Shown one piece after another: positions 54,491-62,479 of a stretch of 64,000 nucleotides of DNA. A model generated the notes under the pieces. It made no database searches, was not told the origin of the DNA, and worked only from the letters and a program-made list of their open reading frames with translations. Position 1 is the stretch's first letter, and the number at the start of each line of letters is the position of its first letter. The DNA comes from Actinacidiphila paucisporea (GTDB lineage Bacteria; Actinomycetota; Actinomycetes; Streptomycetales; Streptomycetaceae), in NCBI RefSeq assembly GCF_900142575.1, contig NZ_FRBI01000002.1:310001-374000 (forward strand), read 5' to 3'. The translations under genes were made by a program, and so were the position numbers.

Positions 54491-54928
54491 GTGACCGCCA
54501 CTGACCGTTCCATCGAGCTGACCCGCGCCGCCGCACAGGCCGCCGCCGACAAGCTCGCGCACGACATCATCGCTTACGACGTCAGCGACGTGCTGTCCAT
54601 CACCGACGTCTTCCTCGTCGCGTCCGCGCCGAACGACCGGCAGGTCAAGGCTATCGTTGACGCCATCGAGGAGACGCTGCTCAAGGAGCTGGACGTCAAG
54701 CCGGTCCGCCGCGAGGGCGAGCGGGACGGCCGCTGGGTCCTGCTCGACTACATCGACATCGTCGTGCACGTCCAGCACTCCGAGGAGCGGGTCTTCTACG
54801 CTCTGGAGCGGCTGTGGAAGGACTGCCCCGAGATCGCGCTGCCCGACGACGCGGTCGCCACCCGGGGCAAGGGCAAGGAGCACGCCGCGGCCACCGCCGC
54901 CGCGGACGAGGACGGGAGCCTCAGCTGA
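54491..54928 (+). CDS. rsfS: Ribosome silencing factor RsfS (Iojap family)
   Basis: A 145-residue protein, GTG start with GGAAAG about 9 bases upstream. The fold is indicated by ITDVFLVASAPNDRQVKAIVDAIEE (parts), REGERDGRWVLLDYIDIVVHV and FYALERLWKDCPEI, the RsfS core. It binds L14 and blocks joining of the ribosomal subunits when nutrients are short. The last 20 residues are Ala-rich. Its stop overlaps the predicted CTG start of the next gene. Confidence 0.95.
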   Translation: MTATDRSIELTRAAAQAAADKLAHDIIAYDVSDVLSITDVFLVASAPNDRQVKAIVDAIEETLLKELDVKPVRREGERDGRWVLLDYIDIVVHVQHSEERVFYALERLWKDCPEIALPDDAVATRGKGKEHAAATAAADEDGSLS

Positions 54929-55590
54929 ACGGCCGAAAGGACCGGCAGACCAGCGGCAGGGGCCGCCGGATCGTGCTGTGGCGGCACGGCCAGACGGCGT
55001 GGAATCTGGAGCAGCGCTTCCAGGGGAACACCGACATCGAGCTGACCGAGACCGGTGTCGCCCAGGCCCGCCGCGCCGCCCGGCTGCTCGCCGCCCTCTC
55101 GCCCGACGCCATCGTCTCCTCCGACCTGAGCCGTGCCGCCGCGACAGCCGCCGAGCTGGCCGCGCTCACCGGCCTGCCCGTCACGTACGACAAGGGCCTC
55201 CAGGAGACGTACGCCGGGCGCTGGCAGGGTCTGACCCACGAGGAGATCCTGGCCTCGTACGGCGAGCAGTATGCCGCGTGGAAGCGCGGCGAGCCGGTGC
55301 GCAGGGGCGGCGGCGAGCTGGAGACCGAGGTCGCCGACCGCGCCGCCCCCGTGGTGCTGGCCGCGGCGGACGAGCTGGCCGACGGCGGGGTGCTGGTCGT
55401 GGTCAGCCACGGCGGCACGATCCGTACGACCATCGGCCGGCTGCTCGGCCTCGACCCGCTCACCTGGGAGTCGCTGGGCGGCCTGTCCAACTGCTGCTGG
55501 TCGGTCCTCGGCGAGGGCGCGCGCGGCTGGCGGCTGACCGAGCACAATGCCGGCACTTTGCCGGAGCCGGTGCTCGGGGACGACGCGTAG
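54925..55590 (+). CDS. Histidine phosphatase (phosphoglycerate mutase-like)
   Basis: About 221 residues. No ATG or GTG lies at the right place: CTG 54925, overlapping the rsfS stop (CTGA) and preceded by GGGAG six bases upstream, is the best start. The signature IVLWRHGQTAWN holds the phospho-accepting His21, and VVSHGGTIR the second histidine. QETYAGRWQGL supplies the conserved acid region. Substrate unknown: family members range from sugar phosphates to small-molecule phosphates. It is co-transcribed with rsfS. Confidence 0.88.
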   Translation: MNGRKDRQTSGRGRRIVLWRHGQTAWNLEQRFQGNTDIELTETGVAQARRAARLLAALSPDAIVSSDLSRAAATAAELAALTGLPVTYDKGLQETYAGRWQGLTHEEILASYGEQYAAWKRGEPVRRGGGELETEVADRAAPVVLAAADELADGGVLVVVSHGGTIRTTIGRLLGLDPLTWESLGGLSNCCWSVLGEGARGWRLTEHNAGTLPEPVLGDDA

Positions 55591-55684
55591 GGCCCGTCCC
55601 CGGCGCCCGGCAGAGCCGATTTCGTTTCCGGTCCACCCACCGGCTATGCTTCTTCACGTCGTCAGGGGAGACCCGGGCTGACGC

Positions 55685-55757
<73 letters not shown>

Positions 55758-55763
55758 CAAGAT

Positions 55764-55809
55764 CGAGGGCGGAGTGTGCTCGCGGAAAGCGCGAGCCACT
55801 TCGCCCTCG
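55764..55809 (+). terminator. Two-part hairpin after tRNA-Ala copy 1
   Basis: The outer CGAGGGCG/CGCCCTCG stem encloses GCTCGCG/CGCGAGC with loop GAAAG. The same structure follows the second tRNA copy (60120-60164). Confidence 0.75.
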
Positions 55810-55882
55810 TCGTTTCTGTTCGGCCGCGCCTCGCGCGGCGGGGCTTCGCCACCCGCACCCCCTGGGGGTCGTTCGCGCGCCG

Positions 55883-56917
55883 CTAAGCGTCGCAGTCGGC
55901 GACGGCCGCCGCGGCCGCGCGCTCGGCCATGATCACCGACAGCGGCCGGCCGTGGTAGGAGCAGCCGACGATCGGGTCCTCGATCTGCCGGAGCCGCTCG
56001 ATCCGCAGCCGGTCCTCCTCGGTGGCCGGGGTGTGCACCACGAAGCGGTGCTCGGCCATCCCGTCGATGCTCAGCGACATCGAGGTCATGTTGATCACGC
56101 CGATGCCCTCGTGCCGGAAGGACTTGAGCCGCTTGCCCGGCGCGGCCACGTCACCGCTCGCCCACAGCTGCGCGAAGGTAGGGCTCTCCTTGACCAGCAG
56201 CGCGATGAAGGACTCCCACGCGGGCTCACCGACGTGCCGCCCGTAACTCCTGCGCACCTGGGCCACCATCCACGGCAGCTCCTCCGCGCTGTTGACGAAG
56301 GTCAGGCAGCACTCGGGCACCGTGAAGAGCTTGTAGAGCACATTGCGCTCCCAGCGCGCCACCACCGAGGTCAGCGGCCACAGCGTGCGATAGGTCGCGT
56401 TGGTGGCGCGGACGTCGTAGCGGGCGTTGTAGATCGCCGCGGGGAGCGGGTTGAGCGAGTCCAGGACGCCCTGCGCCTCCTCGCCGACGACCTCCGCGTC
56501 GGAGTCCGGCTCGCTCACGAACGGGATGCCGGCCAGCCGGTAGAGGTGCTCGCGCTCGGTGGCGTCCAGGTGCAGCACCCGGGCCACCGCGTCGAGCACC
56601 TGGACGCTGGCGTTGATCGGCCGGCCCTGTTCGAGCCAGGTGTACCAGGTCACGCCGACACCGGCGAGCTGCGCGACCTCCTCGCGCCGCAGCCCCGGGG
56701 TGCGGCGCCGCAGGCCGGGCGGCATGCCGACGTCCTCCGGGGTGATCCTGGCCCGGCGGCTGCGCAGGAAGGCGGCCAGCTCGGTGCGCCGGGCGGACCC
56801 GTTCCTGCGCGCTGCGGCCTGGCCGCCGGCCGGGGCGGGGACAGGCGTAGGGGTGGAGGTAGACGCGGCGAGAGCCGTAGGGGCAGGTGTACGGGGCACT
56901 GCCGGTGAACGGGGCAT
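55883..56917 (-). CDS. MmyB-like helix-turn-helix transcriptional regulator
   Basis: A 344-residue protein, ATG 56917. After an Ala/Pro/Thr-rich start of about 45 residues comes an HTH domain (ELAAFLRSRRARITPEDVG, GLRREEVAQLAGVGVTWYTWLEQG, about 47-115) and the MmyB-type ligand-binding domain (about 165-330; NARYDVRATNATYRTLWPL and others). Such regulators in actinomycetes usually control an adjacent exporter or reductase. It is divergent from the DHA2 transporter across a 101-base gap with an inverted repeat. Confidence 0.9.
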   Translation of the reverse strand: MPRSPAVPRTPAPTALAASTSTPTPVPAPAGGQAAARRNGSARRTELAAFLRSRRARITPEDVGMPPGLRRRTPGLRREEVAQLAGVGVTWYTWLEQGRPINASVQVLDAVARVLHLDATEREHLYRLAGIPFVSEPDSDAEVVGEEAQGVLDSLNPLPAAIYNARYDVRATNATYRTLWPLTSVVARWERNVLYKLFTVPECCLTFVNSAEELPWMVAQVRRSYGRHVGEPAWESFIALLVKESPTFAQLWASGDVAAPGKRLKSFRHEGIGVINMTSMSLSIDGMAEHRFVVHTPATEEDRLRIERLRQIEDPIVGCSYHGRPLSVIMAERAAAAAVADCDA

Positions 56918-56946
56918 ACGGTCATCCTCCCCAACGCCCGCGACCC

Positions 56947-56963
56947 CTGCCAGGTGCTGGCAG
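56947..56963. promoter_or_regulatory. Probable operator: CTGCCA-N5-TGGCAG inverted repeat
   Basis: Perfect 6-base arms with a 5-base spacer (CTGCCAGGTGCTGGCAG) lie in the divergent gap between the MmyB-like regulator and the exporter, about 55 bases before the exporter ATG. Overlapping GGT...TACC arms follow. Confidence 0.6.
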
Positions 56964-57018
56964 TACCAGGATCACCGGGCTCTCGTTACCCGTACCGCAG
57001 GGCCCCCAGGCTCGAAGC

Positions 57019-58560
57019 ATGAGAAATCCCGTACTGAACGGCGCGACCGCACCGCTCGCCCCGCGCCCCGCCATGCCGGGCACCACCACCGTCGCCGGCC
57101 CCGCCACCCTGCACGGCCCCGCCACTGCCTCCGGTCCCGCCGCCGATTCCGGGACCACGAAGCCCGGGAGGGCAGGGCCCCGGGCCGGCCTGCTGCTCGC
57201 CACCATCCTCATGGGCCAGTTCATGGCCCTGCTGGACGTCTTCATCGTCAACGTGGCCGCCCCGACCATCCGCACCGACCTGCACGCCTCGGGCGCGGCG
57301 CTGCAACTGGTCATCGCCGGCTACACCATCTCCTACGCGGTGCTGCTGATCACCGGCGCGCGGCTCGGCCACCTGCTGGGCCACCGGCGGCTCTTCGTCA
57401 CCGGGCTCGCGGTCTTCACCGCCGCCTCGCTGGCCTGCGGCCTCGCCCAGAACAGCGGGGAGCTGATCGGGTTCCGCCTCGTCCAGGGCACCGGCTCCGC
57501 GCTGATGATCCCGCAGGTGCTCAGCCTGCTGCAGCTCACCTTCGTCGGCGAGGCCAGGACCCGGGCGATGAGCGTCTACTCCGCCGTGCTGGCGTCCGGC
57601 GCCGCACTCGGCCAGTCGCTGGGCGGCATCCTGGTCAGCGCCGACCTGTTCGGCGCCGGTTGGCGGCCGGTCTTCCTGGTCAACGTGCCGATCGGGGCCG
57701 CCCTGCTGCTGATCGCCCCGCGGGTGCTGCCCAGGGACGACCGCCGCGACCCCGCGCGGCGCCGCGGCCTCGACCTGCCGGGCCTGACCGTGCTGGCCGC
57801 GGCCGTCACGCTGCTCACCGTGCCGCTGGTGCTCGGGCAGGAGGAGGGCTGGCCGATGTGGGGCTGGGTGTGCCTCGGCCTGAGCGTGCTGCTGTTCGGC
57901 CTGTTCATGGCGCTGGAGGCGCGGCTCGCCCGGCGCGGGGGCGCCCCGCTGGTGTCGGCGCGGGTGCTGCGGGCGCCCGGCATGCTGCGGGCGGCGGTCG
58001 TCATCATGACGACGATGGCGGTCAACGCCGGCTTCCTCTTCGCGGTCGCCCTGCACCTGCAGTCCGCGCTCGGCTTCAGCGCCCTGCGCACCGGTCTGGC
58101 CTTCGCCTTCGCGGCCGTCAGCTTCGGCGGTGTCGGCCTGACCTGGCGCCGGCTGCCGGTGTCCTGGCGCTCCTGGCTGCCGGGGGCGGGCCTGCTGATC
58201 GCCGCCGCCTCCTTCGCGGGCCTCGGCCTGGCGCTGCGCGGCGGCGGTGACGGCGGCGCCGGACTCTACGTCTGCCTGCTGACCCTCGGCGCCGGGCTCG
58301 GCCTCGGTTTCAGCCCGACCTTCACGCTGGCGCTCTTCACGGTCGCCCCGCAGGACGCGGCCGACGCCAGCGGGCTACTGGCCACGGTGACGCAGCTCGG
58401 CCAGCTGATCGGCGTGGCCGCGCTCGGCACCCTCTACCTCAACCGGCTCGACGTTGGCGCCCACTCCTCGGCGCACGCGTTCGCGGTGACCTCGGTCGCC
58501 CTGGCCGCGGTGTCGGCGGCGGGCGCGGCGGTGGCGCTGGGACGGCGGCGCAGGGCCTGA
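57019..58560 (+). CDS. DHA2-family MFS drug exporter (14-helix)
   Basis: A 513-residue transporter. After a Pro/Ala/Thr-rich cytoplasmic start of about 50 residues, fourteen membrane helices follow. The DHA2 motifs are seen: LDVFIVNVAAPTI (motif D1 region), GARLGHLLGHRRLF (motif A) and GTGSALMIPQVLSLL in helix 4. Substrate unknown; likely a multidrug or small-molecule exporter under the divergent MmyB-like regulator. It converges with the Old Yellow Enzyme gene at a strong terminator. Confidence 0.9.
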   Translation: MRNPVLNGATAPLAPRPAMPGTTTVAGPATLHGPATASGPAADSGTTKPGRAGPRAGLLLATILMGQFMALLDVFIVNVAAPTIRTDLHASGAALQLVIAGYTISYAVLLITGARLGHLLGHRRLFVTGLAVFTAASLACGLAQNSGELIGFRLVQGTGSALMIPQVLSLLQLTFVGEARTRAMSVYSAVLASGAALGQSLGGILVSADLFGAGWRPVFLVNVPIGAALLLIAPRVLPRDDRRDPARRRGLDLPGLTVLAAAVTLLTVPLVLGQEEGWPMWGWVCLGLSVLLFGLFMALEARLARRGGAPLVSARVLRAPGMLRAAVVIMTTMAVNAGFLFAVALHLQSALGFSALRTGLAFAFAAVSFGGVGLTWRRLPVSWRSWLPGAGLLIAAASFAGLGLALRGGGDGGAGLYVCLLTLGAGLGLGFSPTFTLALFTVAPQDAADASGLLATVTQLGQLIGVAALGTLYLNRLDVGAHSSAHAFAVTSVALAAVSAAGAAVALGRRRRA

Positions 58561-58565
58561 TCTGC

Positions 58566-58608
58566 GGGCGCGGGGGGCCGGGCGATGCCCGGCCCCCCGC
58601 GCCCTTTT
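58566..58608. terminator. Strong bidirectional terminator
   Basis: A perfect 18-bp stem (58566-58583 with 58587-58604), loop GAT, then TTTT. It begins 5 bases after the MFS stop and touches the stop of the convergent OYE gene. Confidence 0.88.
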
Positions 58609-59677
58609 ACGCGTCCAGCGCCGGATAGTCGGTGTAGCCGCGGTCGTCGCCGCCGTAATACGTGGCCCGGTCCGGGGTGTTGAACGGGCCGCCTGCCCGG
58701 AGCCGGCGAGGGAGGTCGGGGTTGGCGAGGAAGAGGGCGCCGTAGGAGACCATGTCGGCGGTGCCGTCCTCGACCAGGGCCAGCTCCTCCGGCCCCGAGG
58801 GGCGGCCCTGCGTCCTGGCGTTGAGGATCAGCACACCCGCGAAGCGCTTGCGCAGCTCTAGGGTCAGCGACCGCTCGCCGGTCTCCACGACGTGCAGATA
58901 CCCGGGGCCGACCGGTTCCAGGGCGCGCAGCAGCGCCGTGTACGTCGGCTCCGGGTCCGGCTCGTCGATGTCGCCCAGCGGGTTGCCGGGCGAGATCCGC
59001 AGGCCGGTGCGCTCCGCGCCGATCGCGTCCGCGACGGCGGTGACCACCTCGGCGGCGAACCGCGCCCGGCGCTCGGGCGAGCCGCCCCAGCCGTCGGTGC
59101 GCAGGTTGGAGTTCGGCGCCAGGAACTGGTGCACCAGATAGCCGTTGGCGGCATGCACCTCGACCCCGTCGAAGCCGGCCGCGACCGCGTTCCGCGCGGC
59201 CGCCGCGTGGTCCTCGACGGTCTGCGCGATGTCCTCCTCGGTCAGCTCCCGGGGCTCCTCGAACTTTTGCGCCCCGGCGGCGGTGTAGACGCTGCCCTTG
59301 GCCCGTACCGCCGACGCGCCCACCGGCCGCTGGCCGCCGGGCAGCAGCGAACTGTGCCCGATCCGCCCGGTGTGCATCAGCTGCACGAAGATCCGCCCGC
59401 CGCCCGCGTGCACGGCGTCGGTCACCCGCCGCCAGCCGGCCACCTGCTCGGCGCTGTGCAGCCCCGGCGTGTCCGGATACCCCTGCCCCGTGGCCGACGG
59501 CTGCGTCCCCTCGGTGACGATCAGCCCCGCCGACGCGCGCTGTGCGTAATACTCCGCGGTGCGCGCGGTCGGGCTCAGGCCCGGCCCGTACGCCCGGCTG
59601 CGCGTCATCGGCGCCATCACGATCCGGTTCGCCAACCGGTTTCCGCCCAGGTCAATCGGGTCGAACGCGGTGGTCAC
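58607..59677 (-). CDS. Old Yellow Enzyme-type alkene reductase (flavin-dependent)
   Basis: About 356 residues; GTG 59677 (TTAFDPIDLGG follows) with GGAG seven bases upstream, preferred over GTG 59689 and a much longer frame to 60082 through the tandem repeat. A TIM-barrel OYE: NRIVMAPMTRSRA near the start, QLMHTGRIGHSS, GVEVHAANGYLVHQFL (His/Asn substrate pair region), GWGGSPERRARF and a C-terminal YGALFLANPDL. It reduces activated C=C bonds with NADPH and FMN. Upstream are the 26-bp repeats and tRNA copy 2. Confidence 0.93.
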   Translation of the reverse strand: MTTAFDPIDLGGNRLANRIVMAPMTRSRAYGPGLSPTARTAEYYAQRASAGLIVTEGTQPSATGQGYPDTPGLHSAEQVAGWRRVTDAVHAGGGRIFVQLMHTGRIGHSSLLPGGQRPVGASAVRAKGSVYTAAGAQKFEEPRELTEEDIAQTVEDHAAAARNAVAAGFDGVEVHAANGYLVHQFLAPNSNLRTDGWGGSPERRARFAAEVVTAVADAIGAERTGLRISPGNPLGDIDEPDPEPTYTALLRALEPVGPGYLHVVETGERSLTLELRKRFAGVLILNARTQGRPSGPEELALVEDGTADMVSYGALFLANPDLPRRLRAGGPFNTPDRATYYGGDDRGYTDYPALDA

Positions 59678-60040
59678 AGCGGTCTCCACCCCTCTCGTCC
59701 ACTCGGCCGCAGCCACCGTAACCCGCGAAGTCGACCCTAATTGTTGACACTTCATGAATATCGCCGCGGCCGGCACCCGTGCTTGCGGCTTGCGGCCGGC
59801 ACCCGTGCTTGCGGCTTGCGGCCGGCACCCGTGCTTGCGGCCTGCGGCCGGCACCCGTGCTTGCGGCCTGCGGCCGGCACCCGTGCTTGCGGCCTGCGGC
59901 CGGCACCCGTGCCTGCGGCCGCTGCCCGCACCCGTGCCGCGTCCACTGCGGACAGGCGCTGCCCCGGCTAACGATTTGCGGCCCATGCCCCTCCGGCGTG
60001 TAAAGTAACCCCAGGTCGCCGGGCATACCGGCACCGTTGC
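59678..60040. other. Gap between OYE start and second tRNA-Ala
   Basis: A 363-base interval without a gene. It contains the 26-bp tandem repeats (59768-59945), a TTGCGG/TAAAGT pair about 19 bases apart near 59969-60006 that may be the tRNA promoter, and the leader of the OYE gene. Confidence 0.7.
59768..59945. repeat. 26-bp tandem repeat, about seven copies
   Basis: Units begin at 59771, 59797, 59823, 59849, 59875, 59901 and a degraded 59927, each about CGGCACCCGTGCTTGCGGCC. The period of 26 is not a multiple of three and the copies differ only at a few bases (CTT or CCT), so this is a young non-coding minisatellite. Each unit contains GCAC-CC-GTGC, a tiny inverted repeat. Confidence 0.93.
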
Positions 60041-60113
<73 letters not shown>

Positions 60114-60119
60114 CAAGGT

Positions 60120-60164
60120 CGAGGGCGGAGTGTGCTCGCGGAAAGCGCGAGCCACCTCGCCCTT
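60120..60164 (+). terminator. Hairpin after tRNA-Ala copy 2
   Basis: The same GAGGGCG...CGCCCT and GCTCGCG/CGCGAGC nested structure as after copy 1, with a few changes and a TTTG after the stem. Confidence 0.7.
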
Positions 60165-60275
60165 TGTCGTTCCTGCTTGGCTGCGCCTCGCGAGGAGCCT
60201 CGCCGCCCGCACCCCCGTGAGGTCGTCCGGGCTGGACGCCGAGGCTGGAGCCCGGGGACAGGGCCCACCCGGTAA

Positions 60276-60307
60276 GAGGGTGCTTCCAGGTCAGGGGAAG
60301 CACCCTC
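60276..60307. terminator. Hairpin before MFS (minus) end
   Basis: A perfect 12-bp stem GAGGGTGCTTCC/GGAAGCACCCTC with loop AGGTCAGG, 12 bases beyond the stop of the minus-strand MFS gene. Confidence 0.75.
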
Positions 60308-60319
60308 CGCGCGGTGCCG

Positions 60320-61546
60320 TCACAGCGGCAGGTCGCCGCCGGCCGTGACGCGTACGGCCGCGCGCCGGGTACGGAGCAGGACCGCGAGCCCGGTCGAGAG
60401 GGCGAGCACCGCGGCCGCGGTCGGGAAGGCGGGGGCGGGGCCGTAGCGGGAGATCATGATCCCGGCGACGGCCGAGCCCATGGCGCTGCCCAGGTTGTAC
60501 GCGGTGTTGATCCAGGCGCTCGCCTCGGTGCGTGAGCCGGCCGGGATCAGCGTGTCGACCTGGAGGTAGGCGGTGATCATCAGGGTGTCGGAGCAGGCGC
60601 CGGCCAGCAGCAGGCCGACGGCGACGGCGGCCAGGGCGGGCGCCGCGGCGGGCAGCGCGTAGCAGGCGGCGGCGAGGGCGCCGAGGGCCGGCAGGCGGCG
60701 CCGCGGTGCGGCGCTCCAGCGCACGCGGCCGTAGACGAGGCCGCCGATGGCGCCGCCGGTCGCGCACAGGGCCATCAGCGGACCCGCGACGGCCGCGCCC
60801 CGGGCGGCGACGATGCCGACCTCGGCCAAGGCCGGCGCGGTGCCGCTGCCGAGGACCGTCAGCAGCAGCGCGCCGAAGCCGGGCGCGGCCGGCGGTCCGG
60901 GCCGGCGCCGCCCTTCTGTCCGCCCGTCCGCCCGCGCGGGCGCCTTCGCCGCCGGCCCGAGGACGGCCGCGAAGGCGGTGAATCCGGTGCAGGCGACCGC
61001 CGCGGTGGCCGCGAGCGACAGCGGTGCGGAGGTCGCGGCCGTCAGCAGGCCGCCGAGGACCGGGCCGACGGCGAAGACCGTGGACTCGGTGACGGCGTCC
61101 AGGCTCAGCGCGGCCTGCCGCTGGGCGTCGCTGCCGGCCATCTCGCCCCAGCGGGTCCGCATCAGCGGTCCCACGGGCGGCGGGAAGACGCCCGCGAGCA
61201 CGGCGAGCCCCACTGCGAGCCCCGCGGGCATGCCGAGCGCGGACCCGGCGGCGAGGCAGCCGAGGAGGGTGCCGTAGACGGCGGTCAGGGCGGGCAGCGT
61301 GCCCCGGCGGCGCTCCACCAGGCGGGATCGGTACGGTCCGAGGACCGCGGAGGTCAGGCCGAACAGTCCGGCGGCGGCGCCGGCGACGGCGTAGGAGCCG
61401 GTGCCGGCGCGTACCGCGAGCAGCAGCGGCAGCGACAGCAGGCCGTAGGAGAGGCGGGCCAGGGTGGCGGTGGCGAAGAGCGCGCGGGCGTGCGGCAGCG
61501 CGAGGACAGCGCGATAGGACGCGCTGCCCCTGACGGGGCGTGACAT
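60320..61546 (-). CDS. MFS transporter
   Basis: A 408-residue protein with about 12 membrane helices and a short Arg-rich central loop (ARADGRTEGRRRPG) splitting the two halves. Motif-A-like RSRLVERRRGTLP between helices 2 and 3. No substrate can be inferred. The ATG at 61546 lies 152 bases from the divergent glyoxalase-fold gene. A clear hairpin terminator follows. Confidence 0.85.
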   Translation of the reverse strand: MSRPVRGSASYRAVLALPHARALFATATLARLSYGLLSLPLLLAVRAGTGSYAVAGAAAGLFGLTSAVLGPYRSRLVERRRGTLPALTAVYGTLLGCLAAGSALGMPAGLAVGLAVLAGVFPPPVGPLMRTRWGEMAGSDAQRQAALSLDAVTESTVFAVGPVLGGLLTAATSAPLSLAATAAVACTGFTAFAAVLGPAAKAPARADGRTEGRRRPGPPAAPGFGALLLTVLGSGTAPALAEVGIVAARGAAVAGPLMALCATGGAIGGLVYGRVRWSAAPRRRLPALGALAAACYALPAAAPALAAVAVGLLLAGACSDTLMITAYLQVDTLIPAGSRTEASAWINTAYNLGSAMGSAVAGIMISRYGPAPAFPTAAAVLALSTGLAVLLRTRRAAVRVTAGGDLPL

Positions 61547-61698
61547 GGGGGACTCCGGAGCAGACGGGACGTGAGCGACCGTGGTCCGCGCGGTGCGGAC
61601 GGCGGTTCGGTCAGTGGGGTCCGGAGATCATGGGAAAAGCTTAGCCGTGGGATGACCGGGATGCCACGGGTTGTCGACGTCACGGATCGGGAGTGGTT

Positions 61699-62046
61699 GT
61701 GAGCGTTCGCCGTGTGGTGCCCAACGTGCGGTCGGAGGACGTGGCGGCGAGCCGCGGCTTCTACGGGCTGCTCGGGTTCGAGGAGGCCATGGACCTGGGG
61801 TGGGTCGTGACGCTCGCGTCGCCCGCGCACCCGGGGGCGCAGGTCAGCTTCATGGCCGCGGACCGGACCGCGCCGGTCGTCGCCGACGTGAGCGTGGAAG
61901 TGGACGACGTCGACGCGGTGTACGAGGTGGTGCGGGGGAGCGGCGCCGAGATCGTGCACCCCTTGCAGGACGAGGAGTGGGGCGTGCGGCGCTTCTTCGT
62001 ACGGGACCCGCACGGACGGGTCGTCAACGTGCTGTCCCACCTGTGA
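61699..62046 (+). CDS. Glyoxalase/VOC-fold protein
   Basis: About 115 residues; GTG 61699 has GGGAG five bases upstream and is preferred to GTG 61693. One VOC module: VVPNVRSEDVAASRGFYGLLGFE, then DVSVEVDDVDAVYEVVRGSG and a C-terminal RRFFVRDPHGRVVNVLSHL (quoted in part). The family covers glyoxalases, dioxygenases and antibiotic-binding resistance proteins; no metal triad can be fixed with certainty here. Function unknown. Confidence 0.83.
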   Translation: MSVRRVVPNVRSEDVAASRGFYGLLGFEEAMDLGWVVTLASPAHPGAQVSFMAADRTAPVVADVSVEVDDVDAVYEVVRGSGAEIVHPLQDEEWGVRRFFVRDPHGRVVNVLSHL

Positions 62047-62479
62047 CGCCGGGCCCTGGGTCGATCGGTGCGGCGGCGGTCGTCGGGCGCCGGGCCGTAT
62101 ACCACCGGGCCCTCCGTGACGAGGCGGTCGTCTCGTATGTCGCTCCGTGTCTGCCGCGACACGCGGCGGCTCACGCGGACCCGACGCCGTGTCAAATGAC
62201 CCGTGATTCCTCGACCGAGGCCGGTGCGATTGCCCCACCGAGGCGGGATTTCTCCCCCTGTCGGGCCAAGTCCCGCGCTGCTAACGTCGATCTGCCCGGT
62301 GATCAGGGGCGGTAGGGGAGGTGGTCATTCCTTGACCTGCTCTTGGGTGTTTCGTGCCCCTGACATGAACCGATCAGCGAAAGAGTATCGCTCTGCGGTA
62401 CGGCGTGTACGCATAGCGGCGACACCGCAGTGTGCGACCAACGCGACTAACGCGACAACTCGCTTCGCATGGGGGTTAC
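62047..62479. other. Gap upstream of the S53 peptidase
   Basis: A 433-base stretch without a convincing gene. It holds short inverted repeats (AGCGA-N7-TCGCT near 62377-62393), a direct repeat CAACGCGAC/TAACGCGAC near 62440-62457 and a GGGGG ribosome-binding site close to the start codon. A TTGACC at 62332-62337 has no matching -10. Confidence 0.6.

Noticed and set aside
59768-59945. CRISPR-like array
   Set aside because: The units are directly adjacent with no unique spacers and there are no cas genes; it is a plain tandem repeat.
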